In this document: piece by piece, positions 24,001 to 36,787 of the stretch | Layout of the letters: every line of letters starts with the position of its first letter | Numbering within the stretch: the stretch's first letter is position 1 | Source of the DNA: Heliopora coerulea | Taxonomy: Eukaryota; Cnidaria; Anthozoa; Scleralcyonacea; Helioporidae | NCBI GenBank assembly: GCA_030142905.1 | Contig: JASJOG010000056.1 | Coordinates: 727,501 to 791,500, forward strand | Length of the DNA stretch: 64,000 bases | Reading direction: 5' to 3' | Position numbers and translations under genes: made by a program | The notes under the pieces: model-generated | The model's database searches: none | Told to the model about the DNA's origin: nothing | The model's input: the letters and a program-made list of their open reading frames with translations, nothing else

Positions 24001-27000
24001 GACAGGAACCACCAAACAATTCCTTATCCACTGCATGCGAGGCATAAAATTAGCTATACAAATTTGGGAAAAATTGGATGCTTTTAACATCTTTCTGTAT
24101 AGAGCTGTACCAAGGATAAGGGATGCCCCCCCTGCCTCATGCAATAACTTGACGACAGCGGGTTTTTCTGCGTTGGAATGAAAACTGCTCAACACCAGAT
24201 CTCCCTGAAACAGTTGTTCTTGAAATTGTTCATTTCAGTGGTTATTCGAACGAAATATTCGCTTTTTTGTTTTCGTTCTTTCAATCCCTCAAGTCACCTT
24301 TTCGGTCCCAAACTTTTTTTTCCAGTTACGGGGCTATGTATGTTCAGATAAACCTTGTATCAGTTTTACTCGGGGTAAAACATATAACGAAACAGTTGAA
24401 TATGAATTGTTCGCGGCTAAGTTAGCCTCGAGCATATTTAATTCTTAGTTTTAACGACGAGCGTAGAAAAAAAGTGAGCAAAGCACTCATTGACAAAGTC
24501 CTCAGTAAAAAATAGTAAAAGGCGCTTTTCTGATATAAAGATTCACTCAGTTCTTGATCTGTGGAGCCTTCACAACAGATGCTAAGACTGAACGCTGTTC
24601 GACGACGTTGAACTAAATATCGCGGTTTGTGATTGGCTAGAAGATCAGTTACTTACCGACGCCCAAGTCAAAAGTAAATAATTTATTTTCAAGCCATTGA
24701 CGAATGGGGATTTTTGTCTCAAGGCCGCTCAAAGGTTGTTTTCATTCGATTTACTTCTTAGCTAAAATTTTGTCTTTATACCAACGAATATCGGAATAGG
24801 TCAAAAGAAATTTTCGAAGAATTCCGTAAAACAAGCCAGGTTCAAAACGGCAGAGAATCACGTGCACGAGAGTCACAAGCAAGGTTCCCGAGCAATGCGC
24901 ATGAGCAAACCATAATCAGTGACATTATTAGGGGAAAAGAATTCCCCAAAACTACCAGTCTTCCACCGTTCCCCTTTTCAATGTTGCGCTGTAAGCAAAG
25001 GTCATTTTTGTGTGTAATTCTTCGCGCCGAGACTGATGATTCCCTGTTACTAAACAACATTTAAAAGGGGGAGAAGCGGGGAGGGGGAGAAATTTTAGAA
25101 TTATGACATTTTGGAGAGCGAGTAGTGATTTTGTGAGGCGTCCCGATCTAATTTGTCACTGATCGTACTATATAAACAAAACTGAGCTATAACAAAAGAG
25201 GGTAAGGACTAAAAGATTAATTTCTTTACCTAATATTTTCTGTTCCAGGTTTGACAGAAAACGGGAAAAAGGCCTGTTTGAAAATGAAAAATAGTTTAGT
25301 TCATATTAACAATCCGTCAGTTAATATCTGTAATAACAAGGGGAACCAAGAACACTTTCAACAAGAACCTTAAAAATCTACGGTCTGAGTTTAATGAGGA
25401 GTTCCAGGAGAGTTAATGTGCAAGACTGAACACGAGGAAAAGCATTTCATCCAATTTCCTAACATCGAAAAAAATGTGCTGAAAAATGACGTAAAAAGTG
25501 CTCTTATTGTGCAATCATGGAAATAAACCTAGCCCAGATGACAATTTCAAAAAGTATAAAAAAACAACTCCGAAAAGTAACATCTGCAAACTCAAGATGA
25601 GTCAATAAATAAGACGAGGAAATGATTTGAGTTATATTTCGACTCTATTTCAAAGTCATAGCCAGACCTAACATCTAGGTCTGACGATGACTTTGAAATA
25701 AAGTTGAAATACGACCTAAATCGTTTTCTTGTAAGAAATAAAGCCTAGCATAAAATGCGAAGTAAAGGCATGATACGATTTATTCTGACGTTTCGTTGTA
25801 TACATCACAACATCTTCAGAGATACTATTGATAAATATGGTTAAGCATTGATATATATTTACAAAGTGTCAAGCATTAAATGTGCCTAAGTGTGGACATA
25901 TATTTACAAAGTGTCAAGAATTAACCATTGGTTAAGTCTTGACACTTTGTAAATATATATCCATACTTAAGCATATTTATTAATAGTATCTCTGAAGATG
26001 TTGTGATGTATACAACGAAACGTCAGAATAAATCTTATCATGCCTTTACTTCGCATTTTATGCTCGGCTTCAATATTTCTTACAAGACTACGATTCCCGC
26101 CTGGCCAATCTCTGGCTAAATCGTTTTCTCGTCTCGTTTATTGGCTCACATCTTCGATTTGTAGGTTGTTACTTTTCGGAGTTGTCTTCTTGTAGTTTAA
26201 CCGTGCAACTTCGTTGTGTTTGGATGGCTCCTTTTAGAAAGGAACTGAAAGCTAGTTTACATTTACCAAGCTACGAAGTGCAGAGGTAAAGGTATAAACG
26301 GATCATCACCTGGACCGAGGAGCTCAACTGTCTAAGTAAAATGCGTGAGGTGATTGTAGGAGAGAACAAAGAATAATTGAAGGAAAAACGTTTTAATTTA
26401 TTCATTATCGTACCGACGGCGCAGTGGCGTAGCCAAGGGGGGAGGGGTTCAGGGGGTTCAAACCTCTCCCATAGCTGCAGCGACCTTGAGTTTCCAATTC
26501 AATAATGAGTCAGTCAGTAGATTTTATCGCAATCTGGTAAGCTTTGATTTGCGAACTTGAAACCACTCTAGGCGTAGCTATAAATTGTCCATACGTACTA
26601 TCTGAAACGTTGAAGTGAGGATGTGAATATTTGGGCAGTTGTCAGCAGGATATTGGAGAAAGTTCAACAAATGTTAATCGCTGACGGATGCCAATTGTAA
26701 GATGGAAAGCACTTGCAGACCACTGAGTATAGACAGCACCAAAACCAGTCCACTGTGATGCTTGATGCTCTATATTACTCACAAATTACAGAGCATTGTT
26801 ACCGACATTTTTAAGGAGAACGCTTTACCAAGAAGTGAAATAGACTAACGAATGGTTTTAAAAGGTTTGACAGCGAGCCTAACTCTCGTTTGTCATTACG
26901 TTCAGATAACTTTTCTATGTAAGAAACTAGTACCAGGTATGTAAGAAACCAGTACCGGGTATGTAAGGAGACAGTACATTTCTTGGAGGGTTCAAAATTA

Positions 27001-30000
27001 CTAGGGGCGAAAGTTGCTCGACATTGAAACTTCCCTAGAAAAATTCCTGGCTAGGCGTATGCGACGGCGGCACCTGTAAAAGGGCCGGGTTTAGATGTTA
27101 AATTAGCAAAACTCTTTTCCATATTTTGACAAAAATTTTGCTCCTAATTTAATCGCATGTCCGGCTGTTTTTGGAACAGTAATGTTTTTCATGACTGTCA
27201 TTTCTTGACTTGAAATTGCTGAAAATGTTATAATCACCTCGCGTGAGATGACTACAAAGAAATAAGTGGCCCACCCCAACCAATCTAGGAAGGAGAAACC
27301 CTGTAATAACCTTTTATATTTTACTGAGTCTACACTATATGGAAAACGGACTTAACTAAGAGAAAATGTCTTCCACAACAGGTGAAAGAGAAGGGAGAAG
27401 AATGCTTGGGGTAAGATTCGTACGGCAAACTTTTAACTCTTTGTTTACCACAATTAGATATATGCATGTCAACTGAACACCTTATAGAAGCACGTACTTT
27501 AAAGTCTCGTGGGTAAAGAAAGGGTGAAGGAGGAAGTTCAGACTTGCGCGACGGGAGCTCTCCCTTGAACCCTTTTCCGCCAAAATTTTTTTTCTTTTAT
27601 TGTTCTCTATTTGTTTTTGCTTTGCCCATTCTTTTGTTCTAGAGATGTTCTATTTATATAGGAGACCGGGAGTTGAAGGGTTAACGAGTAAAATCGTCCA
27701 GCGTTAGCCAGAGTAAAATCGTCTAGCGTTAGTAACAGTAACATCGTCTAGCGTTAGCCAGAGTAAAATCGTCCAGCGTTAGCCAGAGTAAAATCGTCCA
27801 GCGTTAGCCAGATTAAAATACTTGATTACTCGTCACCAGTAGCGAAAGGGTTAAGGAGATAGTTTCAGCAATTTTGCGACAGGAGGTCTCCACTAGACGA
27901 GTAAAATTGTCTGGTGTCAGCCAGATTAAAGTAGTAACAGTACTCGTTGCCAATCGGGAAAGTACTAAGACTGTGACCTCGTCTCACTGAAAAGTCTGTG
28001 TCACTGTTAACCAATGTGGAAAAAACCGTATAAAATATATAAAAGTTACATAGTTAATATGGTCTGGTAGGCTGAGAATTTAAATAACTATTGTCAAAAC
28101 TTACTTTAAATAAATGGGCCGTAAAGTCAAATGGAACAGCAAACGTTTCATGGAACGTATATGGCTTCTACAAAAAGATCAATAAGAGAACAATCACTAA
28201 GTTGGGACTTATCGTGCGATTACATCTTCGTTCGTTCAGACTGGAAGATAATGGAAAATCACGGGTGACCACATATTGTGTAAACCAACATAACAGAGGA
28301 TAGACTCATGACGTCATAAGTCATAAATGTTTGCTTCAGCATCGTTTGACCTCTGACCTTTAAAGGCTGCCCCATAAAGCAACTTTACACTCATTATCAC
28401 ACAGAATCAGATGGATAAAGTCAACAGTAGCCGAGATATGAACAGTGAAATGAATACTTTCCCTAGAGAAATCACCATGTTATTGCTGCATTTTCAAAAA
28501 CCTACGAGCATTGCCATTTCCAACTTTAAAATAATTATAAGTTCGGCATAAAGTACATGTAACTCTGGAAGGAGTATCATAAACTCAAGACAGTGTACAA
28601 ATATAAAAAGAACTATTATCTATTTGTTACCAAGGTAACAACAGCGTTGGAACTTTGGCATATTCTTACGATTAAGACAGTTTCGTTATCATCGATTTCC
28701 TTCGGTGAATTCTTCTAAAAATTGCTATCAGTATAGATACTTTACGGAAGAATAACTTAGCAAAGTAAATTATAGGTGTGTCTTGTCCAGATAGAATTGT
28801 TGCAATAAAGATAGTCGACTTTCAAAAATTTTGTCTGATGAATAGTTAGACAATTGGGTATGCCGTTGAAATTATTTTGTTTACTTTATTAGCCAAGTAT
28901 TAAAGAAATCCACCAAAGCAAGCATGCCAACACGTAAACTTACCAAATAATTATTTAGAAAGCAAATGAGTTTCTTCGTGCTTCGTTCCGACAGTGTATC
29001 CCATTCAGAGTTACAAAGCAACAACCACGGTGGAAGGAACGTTGCCAATCTTTTAGGAAGTATGAATTAATGTTTAAGTGAGACACTTCAGCTTTATCAA
29101 ACAAGTAACGCATTGTAATATGATTGCCAAATCACAAAAAAACAAGAATTTTATTGCCACGGAAACAAAAACAAACTAAAATGTTAATACCTAAAGGATA
29201 TTGTGGCGTTTACATTCGATTAACAGTTAAGTTTTTTGTTTTTGTTTTTTTATTTTTTTTATGACGGAGGAAATTTTCGAGTGTTAAGACATTTTAAGAC
29301 CCGACCGGGACCTGTTACAAAAAAAGACCTGTTGCAACAGGTCCTGGTCGTGTCTTAAAAATGTCGTAACACTCGAAATTTTCCTTTATCATAAAAAAGC
29401 TGAAATGTTAATTAATACTATTAATTAATAAGGGTTTATAAACTTATCATAGAAGAATATATCCTCACACGTATTCCTCTGTGTGTAAGGATATACTTTT
29501 CAATAATAACCATTGTACTGCTGAGTACATAAAAATCGGTGTTCATAGAGTCTTTCAACTCTCTCTGACTCCTAGCTGTAAACTAAATTGGATCACTTAT
29601 GCACGAGTTCAAGTTCTGACGGCGAGCCAGTGGAATTAGAATAGGATTTATGTCCGAATGATAACCACCCTTTACCCCAGGTACACGGCAACCCGTCGTT
29701 GCTCAACCATAAAACAAGCGACTAGAGCAGTAGCCTTTTTAAATATAGTAAGTTGAGGATTCATTTAAAAGTTTGATGTCTATATCGATAGATGATCGAT
29801 GAACGTTCGACAAGCCCTGACCTCACCGATTACTGAGCCCCAAAGGCGGGGATCGAATCTGCAACATTCTGACGACCGGTGAAACGGTCTAATCATTGAG
29901 CTGAGGTCAGGGCTTGACATATCTCCAAGCTTCCATAATCACAACACCTGTATCCTCGTGTATGTCTATATCCATGTGTATGTATCAGTATTAGGAGGTT

Positions 30001-33000
30001 AACGAAAGAAGTGAACTGTGATATTACCTTAAGAAAGCCAATGTTTCACAGCATAATTTAAGATCCACCGATGCGTTTGTAGAGGCATTAATCTACGACA
30101 TAAAACAGACGATTCATCTAAATGTCTTTTGGAAGTAGGCATTCAAAACTGCATGTTATAACCAACAGAAAAATAGATATAGCCTTTGTTTCAGTTTTGA
30201 AGTGAATTGGAAGGAAATTTGAAGAAAAACCCATAACGTAGAAATACTCAGCTCAGCATAAATTGTGGTGACTGGTCAGCAAACCAGAGGCGCAGTTCAC
30301 CTACTTTGGCTGAGGACACAACTCAATTTGCCCGAATATTGTATCGCAGTATAAATATGAAAGCCAGCATAGCATTTTCATAAAAGCCATTGAAACAAGG
30401 GTTAAGTCATAATATTTAATAAAGTTCTAACGTTTCGTTGTTATCACAACATCATCAGAGAGTATTTACATGAGTGCATTACTCTGATGATGATGTGATA
30501 ACAACGAAACGTTAGAACTTTATTAAATATTATGACTTATCTCTTGTTTCAATGGCTTTCATGAAAATGCTATGCTGAAATTTCATATTTATACTGCGAT
30601 TACATTTCCCGTCTGGTGAATCGATAGCCGAATATTGTATCCTTTCAACACTTGTCCGACTTTAATTTGGCGTGCATTCAGGCCAGGTATGGTGTACCCT
30701 CGCTTACTCAACCACAATACGTGAACTAAAATGTGCACCGGCAACCAGAAGAGACTTTGACCTACCCTACCAAACCAAATTTTCAACTTTCTTACAAACT
30801 TTGGGTCCTGTCTCGCCCCCACCACCCACCGTAAACTACGTCCGTTGGAGGGGAGGGCTCAATGGAACCACAAAGCGCATCCACTTAGAAGTTCAGTGAC
30901 TGTAATGCGTACATGCCAATGTAATTGTTCTGCGATTGTAGCTACACCCTGACGAAATTTGTACCTCTTTATTTCGAGAAATGAAACAATCCAGTAACCA
31001 GATTTCTTCTGGTGATCCTTTTGAATCTTCTAATGACCCATAATTGCAAGTGCCAATTAGATGAACAATATCCTGCAGACAAAAAACTGAAGTAAATCAA
31101 ACAAATATAAAAACAAGTAACTTACGCCATAACGCCGTTAACGAAGGTCATATACATGAAGATAATGATGTATTCGACAAAAACCCGGATATAAAAGTTT
31201 GGAAGCTGTTTAAATTAGTGATGAGCCGATTATGAAAATAGTTGATTACTGAAGCCGATTATTTTGAGGCCGATTAATCCGTTCTTGCTGATCACCAGTC
31301 CGCATGCAGTTTCGCGGTACTGTTGCGATTGCGAATGGGCAAACATTTTGAAAATTTCAAAGAAATGACTCTTGGTTACCATCATAAACGCTTTGGTTGT
31401 TTAAACGATCCAGGGGTGCTGGTGGCACAATTCCGATTAGTTGATTGATCTCTATGTCAAATATGATGTTAGGCAATTAGAGAAACTACCCAGATAAGAT
31501 ATGAGTTAGTACTTACCTGAAGGATTTTGATCAGATTTATCTCAGAGGAACTACGAACACGTTTCATCCCACTCTCACGAAAACTATATATAAAAATATT
31601 ACATCGATAAAGACATATATTTAGCAATACACAGCGAGCCTGAGTTCACTACGAACTGAACATAAACTGGCTAAAAAACAAGAATTAAATTTGCAAACTT
31701 GAGCGGCCTGGAAATTAATACATTACTACGATAATAATATTTTAAAAAGGAACGGCTAAATATCATGAACTAAACAAGTGATTTCGTCAAATAATCTCTA
31801 TTAGTCAAAACGTTGTACCAACGAAATGACGTCACAGATCATCTCATTTACATATGACATATACTGCAATCTCTTAAGAACAGAATGAAATATGGGCAAA
31901 CTGTAGAAGGTGTTCATTTATGAATTTCAAAGTCTGCTGCCTTCTACTTCACCAAACTTTCGTTTGATATCCACGAGTTTTTCCTTCTAAGCATAAAAAT
32001 AAACATAAACATAAACATAAACAGACTTTATTTAACGAGGGTAACACGTAACAGTAACTACAATTACTGACAAACTTGTGGCCCTTCTAAATTCTACGAA
32101 CCTGCTATAATGATCCATTAAAACCGAAAACAGCTCTGAAGCAACTTCCCTATAGTCCACGAAGCCTAGTTCTCGACTGGAGCATTGCAAAAAGTTTTCA
32201 TATATTGCCCAGTTATAATACTGTTGTCTGGAATAAAAAGAAAAATTAGATTAAAGAATAAATACCAAATTCGTTTCCATGTGCCACACCAACAAATACT
32301 GGTCTTTTAAAAACTACCGAAATATCTTCAATTTTCAAAATAACCCATGGCTGTTTACAATTGATACGAACTATATTGAAAGGCAGCAGGGCAAATAAAA
32401 GTGAAGGATTTTTCACGAAAGTGGGTAAGTTTCTGGAAAATTTCAGGACTTTCATGGTTTCTGAGAACTTGCACGAACCCTGGAGCATGCTGTTCTCCAA
32501 AACAAGAGGGAAACATAGGAAACATTAGGAAAAGTAATTAGCAAACAGTGAATATAATACCTCTCATTTTCCAGCAAAAAATCCTCTTCAATTCGAAGCT
32601 CCCAAACCAGCCACTGTTTCAATCCAACCTGAGACGAGAAAAAAAAAAGTTAGTTCTGTTAATGTAGCAAAGTAACCCTAGACAGGTTGATCCGTAGTGT
32701 CGTGGCTCCAAGAAAGCGTGGAAAGCGCCAACCTTCCTACAACATTTTCTTTTTTAGACAAAGCTGTAATCCTAATCAATTACGTCATGCTAAGAACCAT
32801 GGCAACAATGATGCCACATTGCTTCTTTATTACTTACAGAAATTTTACTTCACACGTTCACTACAAGCAGATTTGCAGTTAGTATAAATTACCGGGTTTT
32901 GCAAGACCTTCATATCATCAAGCGACTTCATGACAAGCTTCAGGGTGATCCAGATCTTCTCTGAAAAATAACCAGCGATTGTGGTCATATGGTGTAGTGT

Positions 33001-34941
33001 GTGGAAGAGAAACGACACATTAGTTCACTCACCGTCTAAAAACGTTTTGTTTTCAAAGTTGAGTTTTTTGAACTTTAGCTTGTTAAACAAATACCCCATC
33101 TTTAAAGAAAAAGACGACAACCGGGTAAGGATAATCATATCCTTAAGGGTTTTTAGTCCTTACGGCTGCATGGTGTTCTACTTATGAAATAAAAAACGTA
33201 TTACGGGCTTTTATTTCGCACCAATGCTAAAACATGTTTAAACCTGTATTTATTTAAATATTTGTGCGAAATATAAAGCAAATTTCCTTCGCCAAAACGG
33301 TGCTTAAAATGAAGAGGAATGCTTGTAACGGTACTTCTATATTTTAGTTCCTTCCTGAGATGTTCAGTTCACATGGATATGCAAATGAGGTAACATATGG
33401 CGTAAAAACTTTGACATATCATTTACCTTTATGGTTATATTGCGTTTACCTTTGCATTACTTTACTTTACTCTACTATACTTTACTTCACTTTACTTTAC
33501 TTCACTTTACTTTACTATACTTTACTTCACTTTACTTCACTTTACTTTACTTTACTTTACTTTACCTTACTTTACTTTACTTCACTTTACTATACTTTAC
33601 TTTGCTTTGCTTTACTTTGCTTTGTCTGCTTTACTTTACTTTGCTATACTTTGCTTTACTTTACTGTACTGTACTTTACTTCGCTTAACTTCACTTCACT
33701 TTACTCTACTGTGCTTTATTTCACTTCACTTTAATTTACTTTTACTTTATTCATTTACACATGACATGTGCCCTTTCAGTTGTCTGACTGGTAATTGGCC
33801 GGAATTAATATTTAGAAGAGAGGAGCTGTCTAAATATCCATACGTACAAATTTACAAAATCCGCGATGTCTTTGTTGATAAAATAACAAAATTCCTAATG
33901 TTTGCCTACGTTTACAAATTTACAACATCTGTGTATACTGACTTAATTTTTTTACCATAAGAAGAAAGATGGCTATATTACAGTTTCATATTAACATAAC
34001 AAAGTTTCGAGTATAACTACAAGTCTCTACATTGATATTGTCAATCATTGTTCTAAAAGTCTGAATAGAGAACTGTTCGTAATGGTTGACAATTTCAAGT
34101 GGTAAACAATTGTGTTTAACTAAACTAGAAGTACCTTCTGCAAATTAGAAATAAGTTTTCCATTTACATTGGATTACAACGAGATGAAAATTATGCGAAA
34201 GGCAACTTACCAGTGTGAAAAACGAAGCCGAGCTTCTTCCACACTTTTTATCTTCCAGTTACACCATTCATTCATTCATTCATTTATTTTTTCCATAAAA
34301 AAACTCAGGAATCTATTCTAAAGTTATTATGAATTTAAATATTTTCTACTTACTTTTTGAATCATGATTTCGGGTACGTAACAGGAACCTGAATTAAATT
34401 TAACAAATAAGAACGCATAAGAACTAACGCGAGACGTGTCGCTGTTCACTAAAGGTTCAGTTAAAGACGATCGTCCAAAGATCAGGTAATCAAAATTAAA
34501 GCTACTGTATTACCTTGAGCATCGGTTCCAGATTGACTAGCATTTGTTAAAGTTTCGAAAGCAACAATAGCATACTGAAGATAGCTACAGCACCATCTGA
34601 CAAGCAAAAAGGTATCCATTTCAGAATTCAGCACGACAGAAAACACGAGTTACACCTGTTTCGCAACCTTCGAATTGGAAAAGGCGCGTAACATTGTTTG
34701 AAATCTTGTCCTGTAGCAAGTTTCAAAACTTATGTCCAGTTTAGCAATCAACTTATATCGACTTGCATCGGCTTTCATTAAATTTCTATGAGCCTGAACG
34801 TGTACAAATTTGGTTGAGAGCAAATGAACTTTTCATATATATTAAACACGTTTGATAAAGATCATTAAAGTCTGATCTTGTCTATTTTATATAAATGCTT
34901 TTAAACTTTGATACGAGGACTTTTGCCTATAAACACACACT

Positions 34942-34973
<32 letters not shown>

Positions 34974-36727
34974 CATACATACATACATACACACACACAC
35001 ATACACACACACATACATACATACATACATACATACACACACACATACATAATATATATTTCATATATACCACATAACAGTTTGGAGCCTCATTTTGGCA
35101 AGCACGGGCAATTGTCCCCCTCTACCCACCCCTCGCTACGCTACTTACTTGAAGTTATTGAAGACTTAGTCAGAACTTGACAACTGTTTATTGCAACCCT
35201 GCAGCGCATGCGTGTGAGATTTCTGCATGGCACGTACATCAATAACCTCTTCGCTGATGTGCCAATTTTTTTGAGAATTGCAGAAATATTCTGCGCACCC
35301 AATGACGTCACATATTTGATAAAAATTCGGTTAGATGAAGAGATGAATTTATCTGCACACCTCCCGCACGAAGAGGTCACGTGACCCATGCCCTTGTAAA
35401 CACAATTTGAAGCTATAAAATGTGGCACATTTTGTAGCAAACATTGATGTAGGTTAATAGAAACGCTAGTTTTGGCACCCTTGATCTGGGAAGAAGTCCC
35501 GAATTCAGCTGAAAACTACGACGCGACGAATGTTTCTCATACTAAATGGGTTAACTTAAACATACCTTATGAAGAATCTCACGAAACGCTGGGAGAAAAA
35601 TGGTATTTGGTATGAAATAAGATCGACAAACGTCTGGTAACATTCACACTACGAAGAAAAAATAAACTGTAATGTTGAGAGAAGTTATATACGAACTAGG
35701 CAATCAATTCAGCCGAATTCGCTGTTCGAAATAACTCTTACTTATTTGAACTTCTGGCTTGCAATTTTCAACATTATGGCAGTTATTTTATTTTACAGAC
35801 TGAGTTTAGAGGTTAGGACCGGATTTGGATCAGAAGTACCAAATCCAGAATGGCATCGGTTGTATTTCTCTATACTTCATGTAATGTTTAAAAAACGAGC
35901 AGGAGTGTTTATCGGATTTAAAACACGAGGCGATAGCCGAGTATTTTAGATCCGATAAATTCCGCACTGCGAGTTTGTTGAACGGTTTCAAAAACGAAGC
36001 CCTTCATACGCAAATTCGCGAAGAAAGTTTGAAAATTAATGTTTTCTAAGCATAAAAAATTGGACGAGAAAAGTAAGCGTGTCTTTATCACATCTGAAGA
36101 CACGACTAGGTTATGATTTTCCTTTGCAGTGGCGGCTTTCCCAGTGGGCCCCAAGAATTTGTAGCTTGTGAGCCCCACTGATCTGTAAACAGAAGGCCCT
36201 TATATAGAGGGTTAGGTCAGGTGCAGAGTTAGCTTAAACGTGACGTTTTATGTAGAGTGATGAAATTTAAAAGTCCCGTAGGCCCGGAAAGGGGGCCACT
36301 TTTAATCATTTATATTTCATTATCGACGGACGTCATTATAGACGCATATCATGATGTCAGAAGTTTCTTCTCACTTTTTATTTTTAATGAATTTAAGGTT
36401 TTCTCATCTTCAATTCACATCGTATTTTTATTGGCAGCAGTTTTCTCGCCCCATCTTACAACCCATGCTAAAAGTAGGCCCTTAGCATATCATTTCCCGG
36501 CTCCTATTTGAAAGCCACGCCGCCACTGTTACTTCGTACTTTCCTCACGAATTATTAATGCTTTTGAATGTGAGATAAAATCTCAATGAATACCCAAAAC
36601 AAAGGAGTAGAGAGATTTGCCATGGTAAATGCATAACACCGCACGCCGATTTGATGAAATTTGGGTGGACTTTATCTGACCCATACGTCCTGCTTTAATA
36701 TTTAACTACAGTTTATAACAGTTTGGG

Positions 36728-36787
<60 letters not shown>

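Noticed and set aside
24842..25060. 72-codon minus frame with hydrophobic middle
   Set aside because: Sits in intronic sequence with no FANCA similarity; composition alone is not enough to call a gene.
33360..33734. 124-codon Leu/Tyr/Phe/Thr frame
   Set aside because: Translation of the (TTTAC)n array.
34211..34251. Possible FANCA exon encoding IKSVEEARLRFSH with perfect GTAAGT donor
   Set aside because: The acceptor lacks a pyrimidine tract, and it would end in phase 2 and create a TGA with either possible next exon. Skipping it joins 34354 to 33099 cleanly in phase.
35141..35440. 99-codon minus frame in a FANCA intron
   Set aside because: No recognisable family, no splice fit with FANCA phases.
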